Numbered from the stretch's first letter, positions 8,830-19,101 are shown. The stretch is 51,895 nucleotides of DNA from Pseudomonadota bacterium (GCA_963205305.1 CAUJIC010000076.1:1-51895), one strand, 5' to 3'. The notes: generated by a model from the letters alone, not told the origin. Translations and numbers: made by a program.

Positions 8830-11800
8830 TTCGCAGGCTTTTTTCCGCTAAACTTATCTAACCACAAATACACCACCGGCGTGATGTAGAGTGTGAGTAG
8901 CTGCGAAGTGAGTAGCCCGCCGACGATGGCGATGCCAAGCGGCTGGCGTAGCTCGGCGCCTGCACCCAAGCCCAACGCGATGGGTAGCGTGCCAAAAATA
9001 GCGGTGAAGGTGGTCATCATGATGGGGCGGAAACGCAGCATGCAGGCATTGTAAATTGCCTCCTCGGCGGTGGCACCTTGGTTGCGCGCAGTAATGGCAA
9101 AATCGATCATCATGATGGCGTTCTTTTTTACGATGCCGATGAGCAAAATGATGCCGACAATGGCAATGATGGAGAGATCCATGCCAAACAGCATGAGGGT
9201 GAGCACCGCCCCCAAACCCGCGCTGGGCAAACCTGAGAGAATGGTGATGGGGTGGATGAAACTTTCATACAGCATGCCCAGAATGATGTAGATGACGATG
9301 AGCGCGGTGAGGATAAGCGCACCTTGACCGCCTGCTGAAGCAGCGAACGCAGCCGCATTGCCCTGTGCGCTCGCGGTGATGGAATTGGGCATGGCAAGGC
9401 TCGTTTGCAGTTTGGTGAGCGCATTGGTGGCGGTGCCAAGCGACACGTTGGGTGCGACGTTATAGGAGATGGTGACGGCCGGCAGTTGGCCCTGATGGTT
9501 GACGGAAAGCGCGGCGAGGCCGCGGCTGATGGTGGCGACGGATTCGAGCGGCACAATGCGGTCAGGGTTACTGGATGAGCGCACATAGAGCCTGCCGATA
9601 TCCTCGGGTGTTTGTTGGAATTCGGGCGCGACTTCGAGGATGACGGCATAATCATTCGCCGGCTTATAGAGGCTGGCTACCTGTGATTCACCGAATGCGG
9701 CATAAAGCGCTTGGCGAATATCGGCGTAGGTGATGCCGACGCTCGCGGCTTTTTGCTGATCGATAATCACCGTCGCTTGCAGGCTTTTAAGCTGTAAATC
9801 GCTGGTTACATCCTGAAAGCGCTTATCGGCCTGCATGGCGGTGAGGAGTTTATCTGACCATGCGTAAAGCTCGGGTAAGGAAGTGCCTTGTAATGTGTAT
9901 TGGTAGAGGCTTTTGGATTGCCTGCCACCAAGCTGGATGTTCTGCACGGGCTGCATGAAGGTGTTGACGCCCTCGACGGATGCGAGGGATTTACGCAAAC
10001 GCTGGATAACGCTGAAGATGCTATCACGCTCGCCACGCGGCTTAAGGCCAAAGAATAGCCGCCCCGAATTGAGCGCACCACGGCCGCCACCCACGGCATA
10101 GAATACGTTGGATACGGCGGGGTCGGCGCGAATGACTTCGGCCACGCGTTTTTGTTTTTCGACCATGGCTTCGTAGGAAATATCCTGTGCGGCTTCGGTG
10201 GTGGCGAAAATGAAGCCTACATCCTCGAGCGGAAAGAAGCCCTTGGGGGCAACCACAAAAGCGGCAATGCTGCCCAACAAGGTAGCAACGGTAACACTAA
10301 GCATGAGGCGGCGGTGGATGAGGGACCAGCGCAGAGTGGATTCGTAACGGGTGAGTGCCCAGTTGAATGCAGTTTCGAGCTTACCAGATGCAGGGGTGCT
10401 ATGCGCCTTGGTTGCCTTCAGCCATTTGCTGCACAGCATGGGTGTAAGGGTAAGCGACACCAGCCCCGACGCTAAAATAGCGACGCTGATGGTGATGGCA
10501 AATTCGGAGAATAATCGGCCAATCAACCCACCCATGAATAGCACGGGAATGAACACGGCGACGAGCGAAAGGGTAATGGAGATGATGGTAAAACCAATCT
10601 CGCGCGAGCCTTTCAGGGCTGCCTCGAACGGGCTTAATCCTTCCTCGATATAGCGCACAATATTTTCGAGCATCACGATGGCATCATCGACCACGAAACC
10701 GACGCACAAGGTGAGTGCCAGCAGCGACACGTTGTTGATGGAAAAGCCGAGCAGCGCCATGGCGCCATAGGTGGCGATGATGGAGAGTGGCACCGCAATC
10801 GCGGGGATGAGCGTGGCGCGCACATCGCGCAGAAAGCCAAAGATAACGAGGATGACAAGCGCGATGGTGATGAACAGGGTGACTTGTACATCGTGCACGG
10901 ATTGCCGAATAGATTCCGAGCGATCGAATAGTGGGGTGAGAGTGACGCTGGCGGGAATCTGATCGCGGAAAATGGGCAGCAATTCGCGCACGCGTTTCAC
11001 CACATCGATCGTGTTCGCATCGGGCTGACGCTGGACGGCAATGACAATGGCTTGAGTGCCATTGATGAAGCCGATATTGCGCGATACCTCGACACCATCC
11101 TTTACCTGCCCAATATCGCCAAGGCGTACGGGCGCGCCGTCTTTCCAAAGCGCGATGAGGTCGCGATAGCCATCCGCATCCTCGGGCTGGCCCTTGACCT
11201 CGATGTTAAAGAGCTGCTTGGCGCCGCTGATGATGCCTACAGGCGCAGTGCTTGAAGCATCGGAAACGGCGCGGCGCATATCGGTGACGCTGAGGCCTTG
11301 TGCGGCGAGTTTTTGCGGATCGACCTGTACGCGCACGGCGTATTTTTGCGAGCCAAAGATGTTCACTTGTGCCACCCCAGGTAGGGTCGAGATACGCTGC
11401 GACATGATGGTGTCGGCGTAATCGTTCACTTGGTTCAAGGGCAGGGTGTCGGATGATACGGCAATGAATAAAATCGGTTGATCGGCGGGGTTTACCTTTT
11501 TGAAAGAAGGTGGGCTGAGCATTTCTTTCGGCAGTCGTGGCGTGGCGCTGGAGATAGCGGTTTGCACATCGAGTGCGGCACCGTCGATGCTGCGGTCGAG
11601 ATCGAATTGCAGGGTGATTTGTGTGTTGCCCAGAAAGCTGGTGCTGGTCATCGCCGTAACGCCTGCAATAGTAGAAAACTGGCGCTCGAGCGGCGAGGCG
11701 ACGGAGCTGGCCATGGTCTCGGGGCTGGCTCCTGGTAAGCTGGCACTGACCGAAATGGTAGGAAAATCGACATTGGGCAAGGCGGAAACGGCAAGGCTGC

Positions 11801-11888
11801 GATAGCCCATCCACCCGCCAACTAAAATTGCCGCCATTAGTAGGGTGGTGAAGACGGGGCGGCGGATGCAGAATTCCGAGAGGTTCAT
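8826..11888 (-). CDS. RND multidrug efflux permease (AcrB/MdtBC type)
   Basis: A 1020-residue inner-membrane pump subunit with the HAE1-family pattern: an N-terminal helix after 'CIRRPVFTTLLMAA', a first large periplasmic loop, helices 2-6 with the proton-relay pair in 'GFVVDDAIVMLENI' (near residue 400), a second periplasmic loop, and helices 8-12 including 'GIVKKNAIMMIDFA'. It uses the proton gradient to export hydrophobic compounds. Its ATG overlaps the adaptor stop as ATGA. It converges on the ABC ATPase gene, the two stop codons sharing bases, with no terminator between. No outer-membrane TolC-type gene is present nearby. Confidence 0.95.
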   Translation of the reverse strand: MNLSEFCIRRPVFTTLLMAAILVGGWMGYRSLAVSALPNVDFPTISVSASLPGASPETMASSVASPLERQFSTIAGVTAMTSTSFLGNTQITLQFDLDRSIDGAALDVQTAISSATPRLPKEMLSPPSFKKVNPADQPILFIAVSSDTLPLNQVNDYADTIMSQRISTLPGVAQVNIFGSQKYAVRVQVDPQKLAAQGLSVTDMRRAVSDASSTAPVGIISGAKQLFNIEVKGQPEDADGYRDLIALWKDGAPVRLGDIGQVKDGVEVSRNIGFINGTQAIVIAVQRQPDANTIDVVKRVRELLPIFRDQIPASVTLTPLFDRSESIRQSVHDVQVTLFITIALVILVIFGFLRDVRATLIPAIAVPLSIIATYGAMALLGFSINNVSLLALTLCVGFVVDDAIVMLENIVRYIEEGLSPFEAALKGSREIGFTIISITLSLVAVFIPVLFMGGLIGRLFSEFAITISVAILASGLVSLTLTPMLCSKWLKATKAHSTPASGKLETAFNWALTRYESTLRWSLIHRRLMLSVTVATLLGSIAAFVVAPKGFFPLEDVGFIFATTEAAQDISYEAMVEKQKRVAEVIRADPAVSNVFYAVGGGRGALNSGRLFFGLKPRGERDSIFSVIQRLRKSLASVEGVNTFMQPVQNIQLGGRQSKSLYQYTLQGTSLPELYAWSDKLLTAMQADKRFQDVTSDLQLKSLQATVIIDQQKAASVGITYADIRQALYAAFGESQVASLYKPANDYAVILEVAPEFQQTPEDIGRLYVRSSSNPDRIVPLESVATISRGLAALSVNHQGQLPAVTISYNVAPNVSLGTATNALTKLQTSLAMPNSITASAQGNAAAFAASAGGQGALILTALIVIYIILGMLYESFIHPITILSGLPSAGLGAVLTLMLFGMDLSIIAIVGIILLIGIVKKNAIMMIDFAITARNQGATAEEAIYNACMLRFRPIMMTTFTAIFGTLPIALGLGAGAELRQPLGIAIVGGLLTSQLLTLYITPVVYLWLDKFSGKKPAN

Positions 11889-13078
11889 TGTGCCTCGGCT
11901 GGCGCAGGTGCTGCGGCAGATTTTTCGGCCGTTACTTTCACCACACTACCATCCTTCAGCCCTAGTAACCCATCGACCGCGACGATGGTGCCCGATTCAA
12001 GCCCACTGGCGATGACCGCAATCCCGTTTTGTAGTCGGGCGACTTTCACATCGCGTTTGAGAGCTTTATCGCCCGTGATGACAAACACATAATCGCCCGT
12101 TTGGCCATGCTGCACGGCCACTTCGGGGATGGTGATGGCATTTTCCGCCCCGCCGAGGGTGAGGGTGACAGTGACGAACATACCCGGCAGCAGGCGCTCA
12201 TCCACATTTGCAAAGCCTGCGCGGGTGACGAAGGTGCCCGTGGTGGCATCAATGGCGTTGTCGATATAATCGAGCGTACCTTGGGCGATGGTGTTGTTCG
12301 CCGCATCATCTTTCAGCGCTGCGGAAACGGTGACTGGGCCTGCCTGCATGGCCGAGCGCAATGCATCGAAATATTGTTGCGGCAGGGCGGCTTGCACGCG
12401 AATGGGTTTCAACTGGTTGATAGTAACCATCGGTTGGGCATCGGATGTTTTGACGTTGTTACCGAGCGTGACATTGATAGTGCCTGTGCGCCCCGTAATG
12501 GGTGCGGTGATACGGGTGTAGCCCAATTGCACCTTCACACTTTCGAGTGCGGCGTGGCTGGCGTTGACCGAGGCTTGTGCGACGGCGACATTGGCACTCG
12601 AATCATCCTTGGTGGCTTTGGTGGCAAAGCCTTTGTCGGCCAGTGTGGTGGCGCGGTCGGATTGACGGCGGGCGTTTTCGAGTTGGGCGCGATCACGCGC
12701 GATGTTGGCCTCGAGCTCACTCGCGCGAGCGCGCAGCGATTGGTTATCAAGCTCGAACAGCAGGTCGCCTTTTTTTACCTCGTCGCCATCTTTGAAATGT
12801 ACCGCGGTCACTTGCGAATCGAGCCGTGTGCGGATGGCAACGGATTCATACGCCACGACATTGCCCACGGCATTAATGGTAACGGGTACGGCTTGGCTGG
12901 CGGCAGTGGCGGTGCTGATAGTAACGGGTGGTGGGCCGCTGGGCGCGGTGATGGAGGTGCCGCGCACCCCTAGCCAAATGCCAACGCCAACCAATGCAAC
13001 AACTGCAAGTCGTACGAGCGGGCGCTTGAAAAATGGGCGGGGGCTGTAGGGCATAGCTGAGGGCGGGGGTTGGTTCAT
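11885..13078 (-). CDS. RND efflux periplasmic adaptor (MdtA/AcrA type)
   Basis: A membrane fusion protein of about 397 residues. It has an N-terminal anchor ('PLVRLAVVALVGVGIWLGV'), a split lipoyl domain ('AIRTRLDSQVTAVHFKDGDE' and 'QLGYTRITAPITGRTG'), an alpha-helical hairpin between them, and the beta-barrel and membrane-proximal domains ending in an Ala/Pro-rich tail. It links the RND pump to an outer-membrane channel. The start is uncertain: the frame is open to a TTG at 13135, with ATGs at 13102 and 13078, none with a clear ribosome site; 13078 gives the most usual N-terminus. Co-transcribed with the pump. Confidence 0.92.
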   Translation of the reverse strand: MNQPPPSAMPYSPRPFFKRPLVRLAVVALVGVGIWLGVRGTSITAPSGPPPVTISTATAASQAVPVTINAVGNVVAYESVAIRTRLDSQVTAVHFKDGDEVKKGDLLFELDNQSLRARASELEANIARDRAQLENARRQSDRATTLADKGFATKATKDDSSANVAVAQASVNASHAALESVKVQLGYTRITAPITGRTGTINVTLGNNVKTSDAQPMVTINQLKPIRVQAALPQQYFDALRSAMQAGPVTVSAALKDDAANNTIAQGTLDYIDNAIDATTGTFVTRAGFANVDERLLPGMFVTVTLTLGGAENAITIPEVAVQHGQTGDYVFVITGDKALKRDVKVARLQNGIAVIASGLESGTIVAVDGLLGLKDGSVVKVTAEKSAAAPAPAEAQ

Positions 13079-13195
13079 GGTTGGGTCAATCGCGTGAAAC
13101 ATGGAATGAGTGCGGCGCAGATGTAACAGGCGCAAGCCTAATTCGCAAGGTTGTCCGCATGGTGCGTATAAAATCTTGATGTGTTTTTATTCGTG

Positions 13196-13241
13196 TGATG
13201 CAACTTATGGTCGTTATCAAATAAAACCAAGAGTTGCATCA
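13196..13241. promoter_or_regulatory. 10-bp perfect inverted repeat in the pump/porin gap
   Basis: TGATGCAACT (13196-13205) is repeated as its exact complement AGTTGCATCA (13232-13241), with a 26-base spacer. It lies between the divergent RND adaptor gene and the OprB-like porin gene, 28 bases before the porin ATG. It could be a dimeric regulator operator or a 5' leader hairpin on the porin mRNA. No regulator gene is adjacent. Confidence 0.45.
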
Positions 13242-13269
13242 ACGTGCGCATTCATTGCAGGAGAATAGC

Positions 13270-14499
13270 ATGAACCTTCGTCGCCTCGTCTACATAGCGG
13301 TTGTTAGCCTGACTACCGCCACCAGTGCTTATGCAGCCGAGGGGGCCTTTGATGATAAATTGCTTGGCGATGTAGGTGGTATGCGCACCAAATTGTCGGA
13401 TGTGGGGGTTGATGTCTCGCTCGATTACCAAGGTGATGTGTGGAATGTGGCCTCGGGCGGTAAAAAGCGCATGACTACCTACCTCGATTTTATTGAGCTA
13501 CGCACGAATCTGGATGGCGAAAAACTGCTGGGTATCAAGGGCAACAGCGTCTCGGTTTCGCTGATTACTACCGATGGACCTGCCACAAATGCCAGCACGG
13601 TGGGCAGCACGCAGGGTATCAGCAATAGTGAAGTGGGCAGCAATGCAGTGCGCGTGTACGAAGCGTGGATGCAGCAGAATTTCCTCGATGATCGCGTATC
13701 GGTGTTGGTCGGGTTGCATGATTTGAACTCGGAATTCTATGCTACGCCGATCAGCGACAACTTTCTTGTCCCCACGTTCCAGATTGGCCAATCAATGGCG
13801 CAAAGCGGTGTGAATGGTCCATCGGTTTACCCCACCACGTCAGTCGCTGGCCGTGTGAAAGTGAAGCCCACGGCGGAAACCTATGTATCCGTTGCCGCGT
13901 ATGATGGTGTGGCGGGTCGCCCCAACCACACCAGCGGCACCGCAGTACATTTTGGCAAGAATGATGGCTTGCTGTGGGTGGGCGAACTTGGCCTAACCCC
14001 CAAAGCTGCTGATACGGACAGTGAAGTGAATAAGCTTGCCCTCGGCGGGTGGAGCTATACCGAAAAACAGGCGGATTTGGTGACAGGTAACCCTGAGCGT
14101 TCGCAAGGTGCATATGCGCTCGCGAGTGCGCGCTTCTACCATGACAAAGCAACGGGGCGCGATCTGGCCGCTTTCCTGCGTGGTGGCATTGCCGACGACA
14201 GCACGCTGCAGGCAGATTACAATATCGAAGCGGGGTTGGTGGCCAATGGCTGGGTGCCAACGCGCCCAGACTCTGAAATTGGCCTTGGTGTTTCGACCAT
14301 GCATAATGGCGATAATTTTGTGAACTCGGTGGCGGGTGCGGCCGATCGTAACGAAACGATTTACGAGCTATATTACAAAGACACCGTTGCGCGGGGCGTA
14401 AGCATCCAGCCTGATGTGGTGTATGTGGTGAACCCTGGCACCGACCAAGTGACAAGAAATGCTTTCGTGGTGGGTGCGCGCCTTGGAGTGAGCTTCTAA
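13270..14499 (+). CDS. OprB-family carbohydrate-selective porin
   Basis: A 409-residue outer-membrane protein with a clear signal peptide (residues 1-22, cleavage after TSAYA). The OprB pattern includes an N-terminal 'VDVSLDYQGDVWNVASGG' strand, 'LVGLHDLNSEFYATPISDNF', 'GVNGPSVYPTTSVAGRVKVKP' and a terminal beta strand ending in Phe ('NAFVVGARLGVSF'), the signal used by BAM. OprB porins allow sugar uptake across the outer membrane. The ATG at 13270 has AGGAG six bases upstream; the open frame reaches back to a TTG at 13234, which is rejected. No sugar transporter genes are adjacent, so the substrate is unknown. Confidence 0.9.
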   Translation: MNLRRLVYIAVVSLTTATSAYAAEGAFDDKLLGDVGGMRTKLSDVGVDVSLDYQGDVWNVASGGKKRMTTYLDFIELRTNLDGEKLLGIKGNSVSVSLITTDGPATNASTVGSTQGISNSEVGSNAVRVYEAWMQQNFLDDRVSVLVGLHDLNSEFYATPISDNFLVPTFQIGQSMAQSGVNGPSVYPTTSVAGRVKVKPTAETYVSVAAYDGVAGRPNHTSGTAVHFGKNDGLLWVGELGLTPKAADTDSEVNKLALGGWSYTEKQADLVTGNPERSQGAYALASARFYHDKATGRDLAAFLRGGIADDSTLQADYNIEAGLVANGWVPTRPDSEIGLGVSTMHNGDNFVNSVAGAADRNETIYELYYKDTVARGVSIQPDVVYVVNPGTDQVTRNAFVVGARLGVSF

Positions 14500-14610
14500 T
14501 ACTGGTGCTATCACTGCTAAGTTTCGATACCGATATTGTTTTTCTGTGCTTCGCTGCGCCCGTATCCGAATATGCGCTGTGCTGCATGCTATAAAACCAT
14601 TTTCGCTATG

Positions 14611-14675
14611 ATCTCGCGAGATTCCAAACAGGCTTTGGCACCACAAATCGCGTGGACAAATGGGTGTAAACCCAT
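14611..14675. other. Palindrome and short hairpin in the porin/O-antigen ligase gap
   Basis: The 215-base gap 14500-14714 holds a perfect 12-bp palindrome ATCTCGCGAGAT (14611-14622) and a small hairpin ATGGGT-GTAA-ACCCAT (14660-14675), about 40 bases before the ligase start. The hairpin could tune translation of the polysaccharide genes. No T-tract terminator for the porin gene was found. Confidence 0.35.
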
Positions 14676-14714
14676 GATAAGTATCGTCAGCAACCCCTTG
14701 GCCATGAGCGCGCA

Positions 14715-15980
14715 ATGACCCTGCCGTTATTTTACCGTGAGACGCTAGCGCATGCGCGCAGCAATCGCCTGTGGGCGGCGGCATTTTTACTGACGGCATT
14801 GATTCCGTTCATGATCATTTTCGCGCGGGTGGGGTTCGAGATTTGCGCGGGGCTTATTGGCCTGATGTTCTTGTGGCACAGTTTTTCCACCCACAACTGG
14901 GGCTGGTTACGCGACCCGATTGCAGTGGTGTGTTTGGTGTTGTGGGCATGGATGCTGGTGGTGGTGCAACCGCTGGCCGTGTCGCCCTCGGCGCGCTGGA
15001 TGGAGGCCATTGCCTGGATTCGGTTTCCGCTGATGTTCATGGCGCTACGGTTTTGGGTGCTGGCGGTGCCTTCGGCGCGCACTCTGCTAGCCTCCATTGT
15101 GGCACTATTGCTCGTGGTGGTGATGGTGGATTGCTGGTGGCAGTTGCTGACGGGAACATCGCTCAGCGGATACCCGCGCACGGTGCAAGGGCGTCTGACG
15201 GGGCCGTTCGATTATCCGAAAGTGGGCTTGTTTCTGGGTAAATTTGCGGTGCCTGTGTTTGCCATCTGCGTGGCGGCGGCGGCCATGGCGGGTGCGCGCC
15301 GCTGGCTAATCGGTGGCGTGATCGTATGGGCGCTGATGGTTTTAACAGTGCTGATGACGGGCGAGCGTTCGGCCTTCTTGATAACAGCCATGGCTACGGC
15401 TGTGATTGCAGCGCTGATGATGCTGCGCGAGAAGCGTTTGCGTGTGCCCTGCATCATCGCCGCATTGGTGGGGGTGATGGGGTTGGTGGCGCTTTACCAT
15501 GCGAACCCTTGGGTTCGCCAGCGCGCCGATATGGGTTATGAAACTATCAGCAATTACCGCCAGAGCGATTATGGTGCGCTGGCTATCAGTGCGTATGATA
15601 TTGGTATGGCACACAAGCTTCATGGTGGTGGTATCCGTGGCTATCGGGGCTTGTCGCCTGATTTATATTACAAGCAGACCATGTTCCGCGGCCTGCACCC
15701 ACATAATGCGTTTTTGGAAATGTTCGCCGAGGCGGGCTTGCCAGGGTTACTCATCATGATTGCATTGATCGTGGTAATGGGGCGCAACGCAATGCAGCAA
15801 TTTCGAATGGCGCGTGGGGTGGAGGTATTGCTGCCCGCCGCTGCCTTTGGCGCATTGATACAGCATTTCTTTCCGCTGGTGGGCATGCAGAGTTTCTTCA
15901 GTAATTGGGCGGCAGTGAATTTGTGGTTCTGCCTTGCACTCATATTCTCCGCAATCCCCACGCGCGTCCGGAGCAACTGA
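14715..15980 (+). CDS. O-antigen ligase / Wzy-type polysaccharide polymerase-like protein
   Basis: A 421-residue integral membrane protein with about ten to twelve hydrophobic segments and the Wzy_C/WaaL signature loop '[18 protein letters not shown]' (about residues 328-345) in a large periplasmic region. Proteins of this family either attach O-antigen to lipid A-core or polymerise exopolysaccharide; sequence reading cannot separate the two. It is first of three overlapping genes with wecB and a flippase, a coherent surface-polysaccharide module. Its TGA overlaps the wecB ATG as ATGA. The ATG at 14715 follows 'GAGCGCGCA', a weak ribosome site. Confidence 0.82.
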   Translation: MTLPLFYRETLAHARSNRLWAAAFLLTALIPFMIIFARVGFEICAGLIGLMFLWHSFSTHNWGWLRDPIAVVCLVLWAWMLVVVQPLAVSPSARWMEAIAWIRFPLMFMALRFWVLAVPSARTLLASIVALLLVVVMVDCWWQLLTGTSLSGYPRTVQGRLTGPFDYPKVGLFLGKFAVPVFAICVAAAAMAGARRWLIGGVIVWALMVLTVLMTGERSAFLITAMATAVIAALMMLREKRLRVPCIIAALVGVMGLVALYHANPWVRQRADMGYETISNYRQSDYGALAISAYDIGMAHKLHGGGIRGYRGLSPDLYYKQTMFRGLHPHNAFLEMFAEAGLPGLLIMIALIVVMGRNAMQQFRMARGVEVLLPAAAFGALIQHFFPLVGMQSFFSNWAAVNLWFCLALIFSAIPTRVRSN

Positions 15981-17125
15981 TGCACCAGCTACTCGTCGTA
16001 TTTGGTACACGTCCCGAGGCGATTAAGATGGCGCCTGTGGTGAAGGCGCTGAAGCAGCACCCCGCATTCGAGGTGAAGCTGTGCGTGACAGGCCAGCACC
16101 GCCAGATGCTCGACCAAGTATTGGCACTGTTTGAATTGGTGCCCGATGTGGATTTGAACCTGATGCAAGCTGGGCAGGATTTGACCGATATTACGACGCG
16201 CGTGATGCTTGGCCTGCGCGATGTGTTTGCGAACCATAAGCCTGATATGGTGCTAGTGCATGGTGATACGACCACCTCGGTGGCGGCGAGTTTGGCAGCG
16301 TTTTATGCGAATATTCCCGTGGCGCATATTGAGGCGGGGCTTCGTACCCATAACCGCTACGCGCCGTGGCCCGAGGAGATGAACCGTAGGCTGACAGGCG
16401 TGTTGGCCAGCATCCATTTTGCGCCCACGAACACCGCCAAGGAACATTTGCTGCGCGAAGGGATTGCAGAAAACACGATCCATGTCACGGGCAACACGGT
16501 GATCGATGCGCTGCTGGATGTGGCGGGTGGTTTGCAAAAAAATGCTGCAGCCCGCGCCGCGCTCGATGCACAATTTTCGTTCCTCGATGCGCGCAAAAAA
16601 CTCATCCTTGTCACGGGGCATCGCCGCGAGAATTTTGGCGCAGGGTTCGAGCGTATCTGCAAAGGGCTGCAAGCCATTGCCGCGCGGGGCGATGTCGAGA
16701 TTCTCTATCCCGTTCACCTGAACCCCAAGGTGCGCGAGCCAGTAGAAAAATTGCTTGGCAATCATCCCGCTATTCACCTGATTGCGCCGCAGGAATATCT
16801 GGCATTTGTATATCTCATGCAGCGCGCGCATCTCATTCTTACCGATTCGGGCGGGGTGCAAGAAGAAGCACCGTCGCTCGGTAAGCCCGTGCTGGTGATG
16901 CGCGACACGACCGAGCGCCCAGAAGCAGTGGAAGCAGGCACCGTGAAGCTGGTGGGCACCGATGATGCGCGTATGGTGAGCGAGGTGGCGATGTTGCTCG
17001 ATGATGATGCAGCCTATGCGGCGATGGCAACGGCGCATAACCCCTATGGCGATGGAACATCGGCGGCGCGCATTGCCGCACTTTTGGCCGAAGCATTTGC
17101 CACGCGTGGCCAACGACCATGGTGA
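15980..17125 (+). CDS. wecB: UDP-N-acetylglucosamine 2-epimerase (non-hydrolysing)
   Basis: A 381-residue cytoplasmic enzyme converting UDP-GlcNAc to UDP-ManNAc. Visible motifs: '[17 protein letters not shown]' at the N-terminus, '[16 protein letters not shown]', 'HIEAGLRT', '[10 protein letters not shown]', '[12 protein letters not shown]' and '[19 protein letters not shown]' with '[13 protein letters not shown]'. UDP-ManNAc feeds O-antigen, capsule or enterobacterial common antigen. No wecC dehydrogenase or glycosyltransferase is adjacent, so the remaining pathway is elsewhere. The start overlaps the ligase stop (ATGA) and the end overlaps the flippase start by 7 bases. Confidence 0.95.
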   Translation: MHQLLVVFGTRPEAIKMAPVVKALKQHPAFEVKLCVTGQHRQMLDQVLALFELVPDVDLNLMQAGQDLTDITTRVMLGLRDVFANHKPDMVLVHGDTTTSVAASLAAFYANIPVAHIEAGLRTHNRYAPWPEEMNRRLTGVLASIHFAPTNTAKEHLLREGIAENTIHVTGNTVIDALLDVAGGLQKNAAARAALDAQFSFLDARKKLILVTGHRRENFGAGFERICKGLQAIAARGDVEILYPVHLNPKVREPVEKLLGNHPAIHLIAPQEYLAFVYLMQRAHLILTDSGGVQEEAPSLGKPVLVMRDTTERPEAVEAGTVKLVGTDDARMVSEVAMLLDDDAAYAAMATAHNPYGDGTSAARIAALLAEAFATRGQRPW

Positions 17126-18372
17126 ATGTGCTGGTGCAGTTAGTAACGCTGCTCAACGGCTTGCTGCTCAATTTTCTGGCGCCTGCGGTGTATGGGTTGC
17201 ACGCGTTTGGTGAATTCATAGCCGCGAACGCCATGGTGCTCTTGGTCTATAAATGCGTCACTATCATCAGCGAGCCATTGATTCGACTCAGCAAGCCTAA
17301 CTATTTGCTGGTCATTTTGCTTAGCCTAAGCGCGTTGGTGGTGATGGCGATGGCGCTATTATCGCTGGTGTGGTCACCCGGTTCGCTGCCGATGTTGGTG
17401 GGGATTCTGGTTCTTTCAAATGTGCTGATTGCGTTGCAAGCCATGCGGTGGCGGCGCATGTATGTGGCGGTGCAGCTATTGGCGATTGTGGTGTTTGTGG
17501 GGCTGCTCGCCGCCACCCATTTTGAGTATGTTGCATTGACGATTGTGCAGTTGATGGAGTGGGCAACGCTCATTCCCGCCGTGATGGGTGTGGCGGCATT
17601 ATTCGTGATGCGCGTGCAGGTGCCAACATGGGAAATCCTGATGCACAGCCTTGCGGATTTGGCGCGGCACATGCCCAACATGCTGAGTGTGACGGCAGTC
17701 ATGAATCTGTTCACCAATGCTATGCCGCTGTTGCTAGCGGGCGTGCTGATTCCGCGTGAGTTGGGGCTGTTTCGCGTGGCCACGGCGCTGATTCAGGCGA
17801 CGACCAGTGTGTTCCCTGTCAGCACGCAGGCGGTGCTGGCGGCGTTTAACCGCGCAGGCGAACTGGCAACGAAGCTGTATATCTCGCTCGCCCAGTTTGC
17901 GTTGCTTTATTTTGCCTCGGCCGCGCTGGTGCTGATGGTGGTGGCGCAAGCGATACCGAAGTTTGCCCCCTACCTTGCGTTGGTGGCGTGTTTGCCTGCC
18001 TATTTCCACGCGATACTGGCCGAGCGTTTCCTTACCTCGCAGCACGCACTACACAGCTTACGCATCGCGAACCTTGCCATTTGTGCGGTGGCGATTAGCG
18101 CCTTGTTGGTGGTGAATACGCTCGGCGCGGCGTTGCTACATTATGCGATTGGGCTGACGCTCTATGCGCTGGTGCTGAGCATCATCATCGCTGCGCGTGG
18201 GCAGGGTGCACGAAGCACCATTGTGCTCATGGCGTTATGTCCGCTGGCGGTGGCCACCACCGCCCAGCACCCATGGGTGAGCATGGGGGTGATGGGGTTT
18301 GTGCTGGTGGTGGTGATGCAGCGTCGGGTTTTCTCGGTGGCTGAGCTTAAAACCACCCTACGGGATATTTAA
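17119..18372 (+). CDS. Polysaccharide flippase-like membrane protein (Wzx/MATE fold)
   Basis: A 417-residue protein made almost entirely of hydrophobic segments (about 12), with short polar loops and an N-terminus '[22 protein letters not shown]' typical of Wzx-like flippases. Such proteins move lipid-linked oligosaccharides across the inner membrane. The position directly after an O-antigen ligase-like gene and wecB, with a 7-base overlap, supports a role in the same pathway. Sequence conservation in this family is low, so assignment rests on topology and context. A hairpin without T-tract follows the stop. Confidence 0.75.
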   Translation: MVNVLVQLVTLLNGLLLNFLAPAVYGLHAFGEFIAANAMVLLVYKCVTIISEPLIRLSKPNYLLVILLSLSALVVMAMALLSLVWSPGSLPMLVGILVLSNVLIALQAMRWRRMYVAVQLLAIVVFVGLLAATHFEYVALTIVQLMEWATLIPAVMGVAALFVMRVQVPTWEILMHSLADLARHMPNMLSVTAVMNLFTNAMPLLLAGVLIPRELGLFRVATALIQATTSVFPVSTQAVLAAFNRAGELATKLYISLAQFALLYFASAALVLMVVAQAIPKFAPYLALVACLPAYFHAILAERFLTSQHALHSLRIANLAICAVAISALLVVNTLGAALLHYAIGLTLYALVLSIIIAARGQGARSTIVLMALCPLAVATTAQHPWVSMGVMGFVLVVVMQRRVFSVAELKTTLRDI

Positions 18373-18379
18373 GGGTTTT

Positions 18380-18395
18380 TACCCCGATTGGGGTA
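18380..18395. other. Short GC-rich hairpin after the flippase gene
   Basis: TACCCC (18380-18385) and GGGGTA (18390-18395) pair around the loop GATT, 8 bases after the flippase stop. A GGG just upstream could pair with the same CCC, so two mutually exclusive folds exist. There is no T-tract on either strand, so terminator function is doubtful. Confidence 0.4.
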
Positions 18396-18477
18396 GGTTC
18401 GCCCTTGTGGCAGATTTGCCGCTTATTTGTTATATTACAGCAGTATAAATGGTTGTCGGGGCGGGCAGTTTTGTGCC

Positions 18478-18499
18478 AATCTTCACATAATCTTCACAA
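18478..18499 (+). promoter_or_regulatory. Tandem 11-bp direct repeat upstream of the membrane-protein/HEAAH pair
   Basis: AATCTTCACAT is followed immediately by AATCTTCACAA, two units with ten of eleven bases identical and exactly 11 bp apart, about one helical turn. Tandem units with this spacing are typical of OmpR/PhoB-family response regulators. The site ends 63 bases before the ATG at 18563. Which regulator would bind is unknown. Confidence 0.45.
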
Positions 18500-18562
18500 A
18501 ACTATGCCACTAAACGGGTATGATGGAGACTAGGAAATACTCTTTAAAGGCAACGCAAAACA

Positions 18563-19096
18563 ATGAACGGCACCCAACACCCAATGTCACCAATTGACGA
18601 CGAAGTGCGTGCACATTTGCAGCGCACATCGAAGGTTCGGTTCAAGCAGAATATGATTTATGGTATTGGTGCCGCGACTGTGTTTGGCATTGTGGGTGCG
18701 GCCTGCAGCAAGTTATTTGGTGCTGCTCTCGGCGGGGGTGTCGCTGCGGTACAAGGTGCGGCGGCTGTAACGCTGGCCAGCGGCCTTGCATGGGCAGGCA
18801 TTGCCGCATTGGTGGCGGTTGGTGTTGGGTGCCTATATCTCAGCAGTAAATACATGTCGGAGTTGGTGAGCCTTGAGCAGAGTCGTCAGGCGAATCAGAT
18901 TGCCAAGGGCATCAACAATGGTGGCCAAGGGCTCGAAAAGCCCATCGCGTTTCCATCGCAAAGTGCAGCGCAGGCCTCGGAAGCACCGGCAGTAGAGGCG
19001 TCCCAAAAGTCGGTGGAGAAGCCTACGTTAGTGGTGAACAATGTAAGCAACTTTGGCCGCGCGAGCGCGCCAAGTATCGAAGCATCGAGGGTATAG
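18563..19096 (+). CDS. Small membrane protein of unknown function, 177 residues
   Basis: Not recognised. Three layers are visible: a charged N-terminus (1-32), a glycine/alanine-rich hydrophobic block (about 33-97) that could make two or three transmembrane helices or a glycine-zipper hairpin, and a hydrophilic Ser/Ala/Val tail (about 110-177). There is no signal peptide. The ATG at 18563 follows an A-rich stretch 'GGCAACGCAAAACA' with a weak ribosome site. The gene ends only 5 bases before the HEAAH protein gene, so the two almost certainly form one operon, possibly with the membrane protein anchoring, delivering or restraining the enzyme. Confidence 0.7.
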   Translation: MNGTQHPMSPIDDEVRAHLQRTSKVRFKQNMIYGIGAATVFGIVGAACSKLFGAALGGGVAAVQGAAAVTLASGLAWAGIAALVAVGVGCLYLSSKYMSELVSLEQSRQANQIAKGINNGGQGLEKPIAFPSQSAAQASEAPAVEASQKSVEKPTLVVNNVSNFGRASAPSIEASRV

Positions 19097-19101
19097 CGTT
19101 C

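Noticed and set aside
14536-14718. 60-codon plus-strand frame in the porin/O-antigen ligase gap
   Set aside because: No ribosome site, overlaps the ligase start, and the composition is not protein-like.
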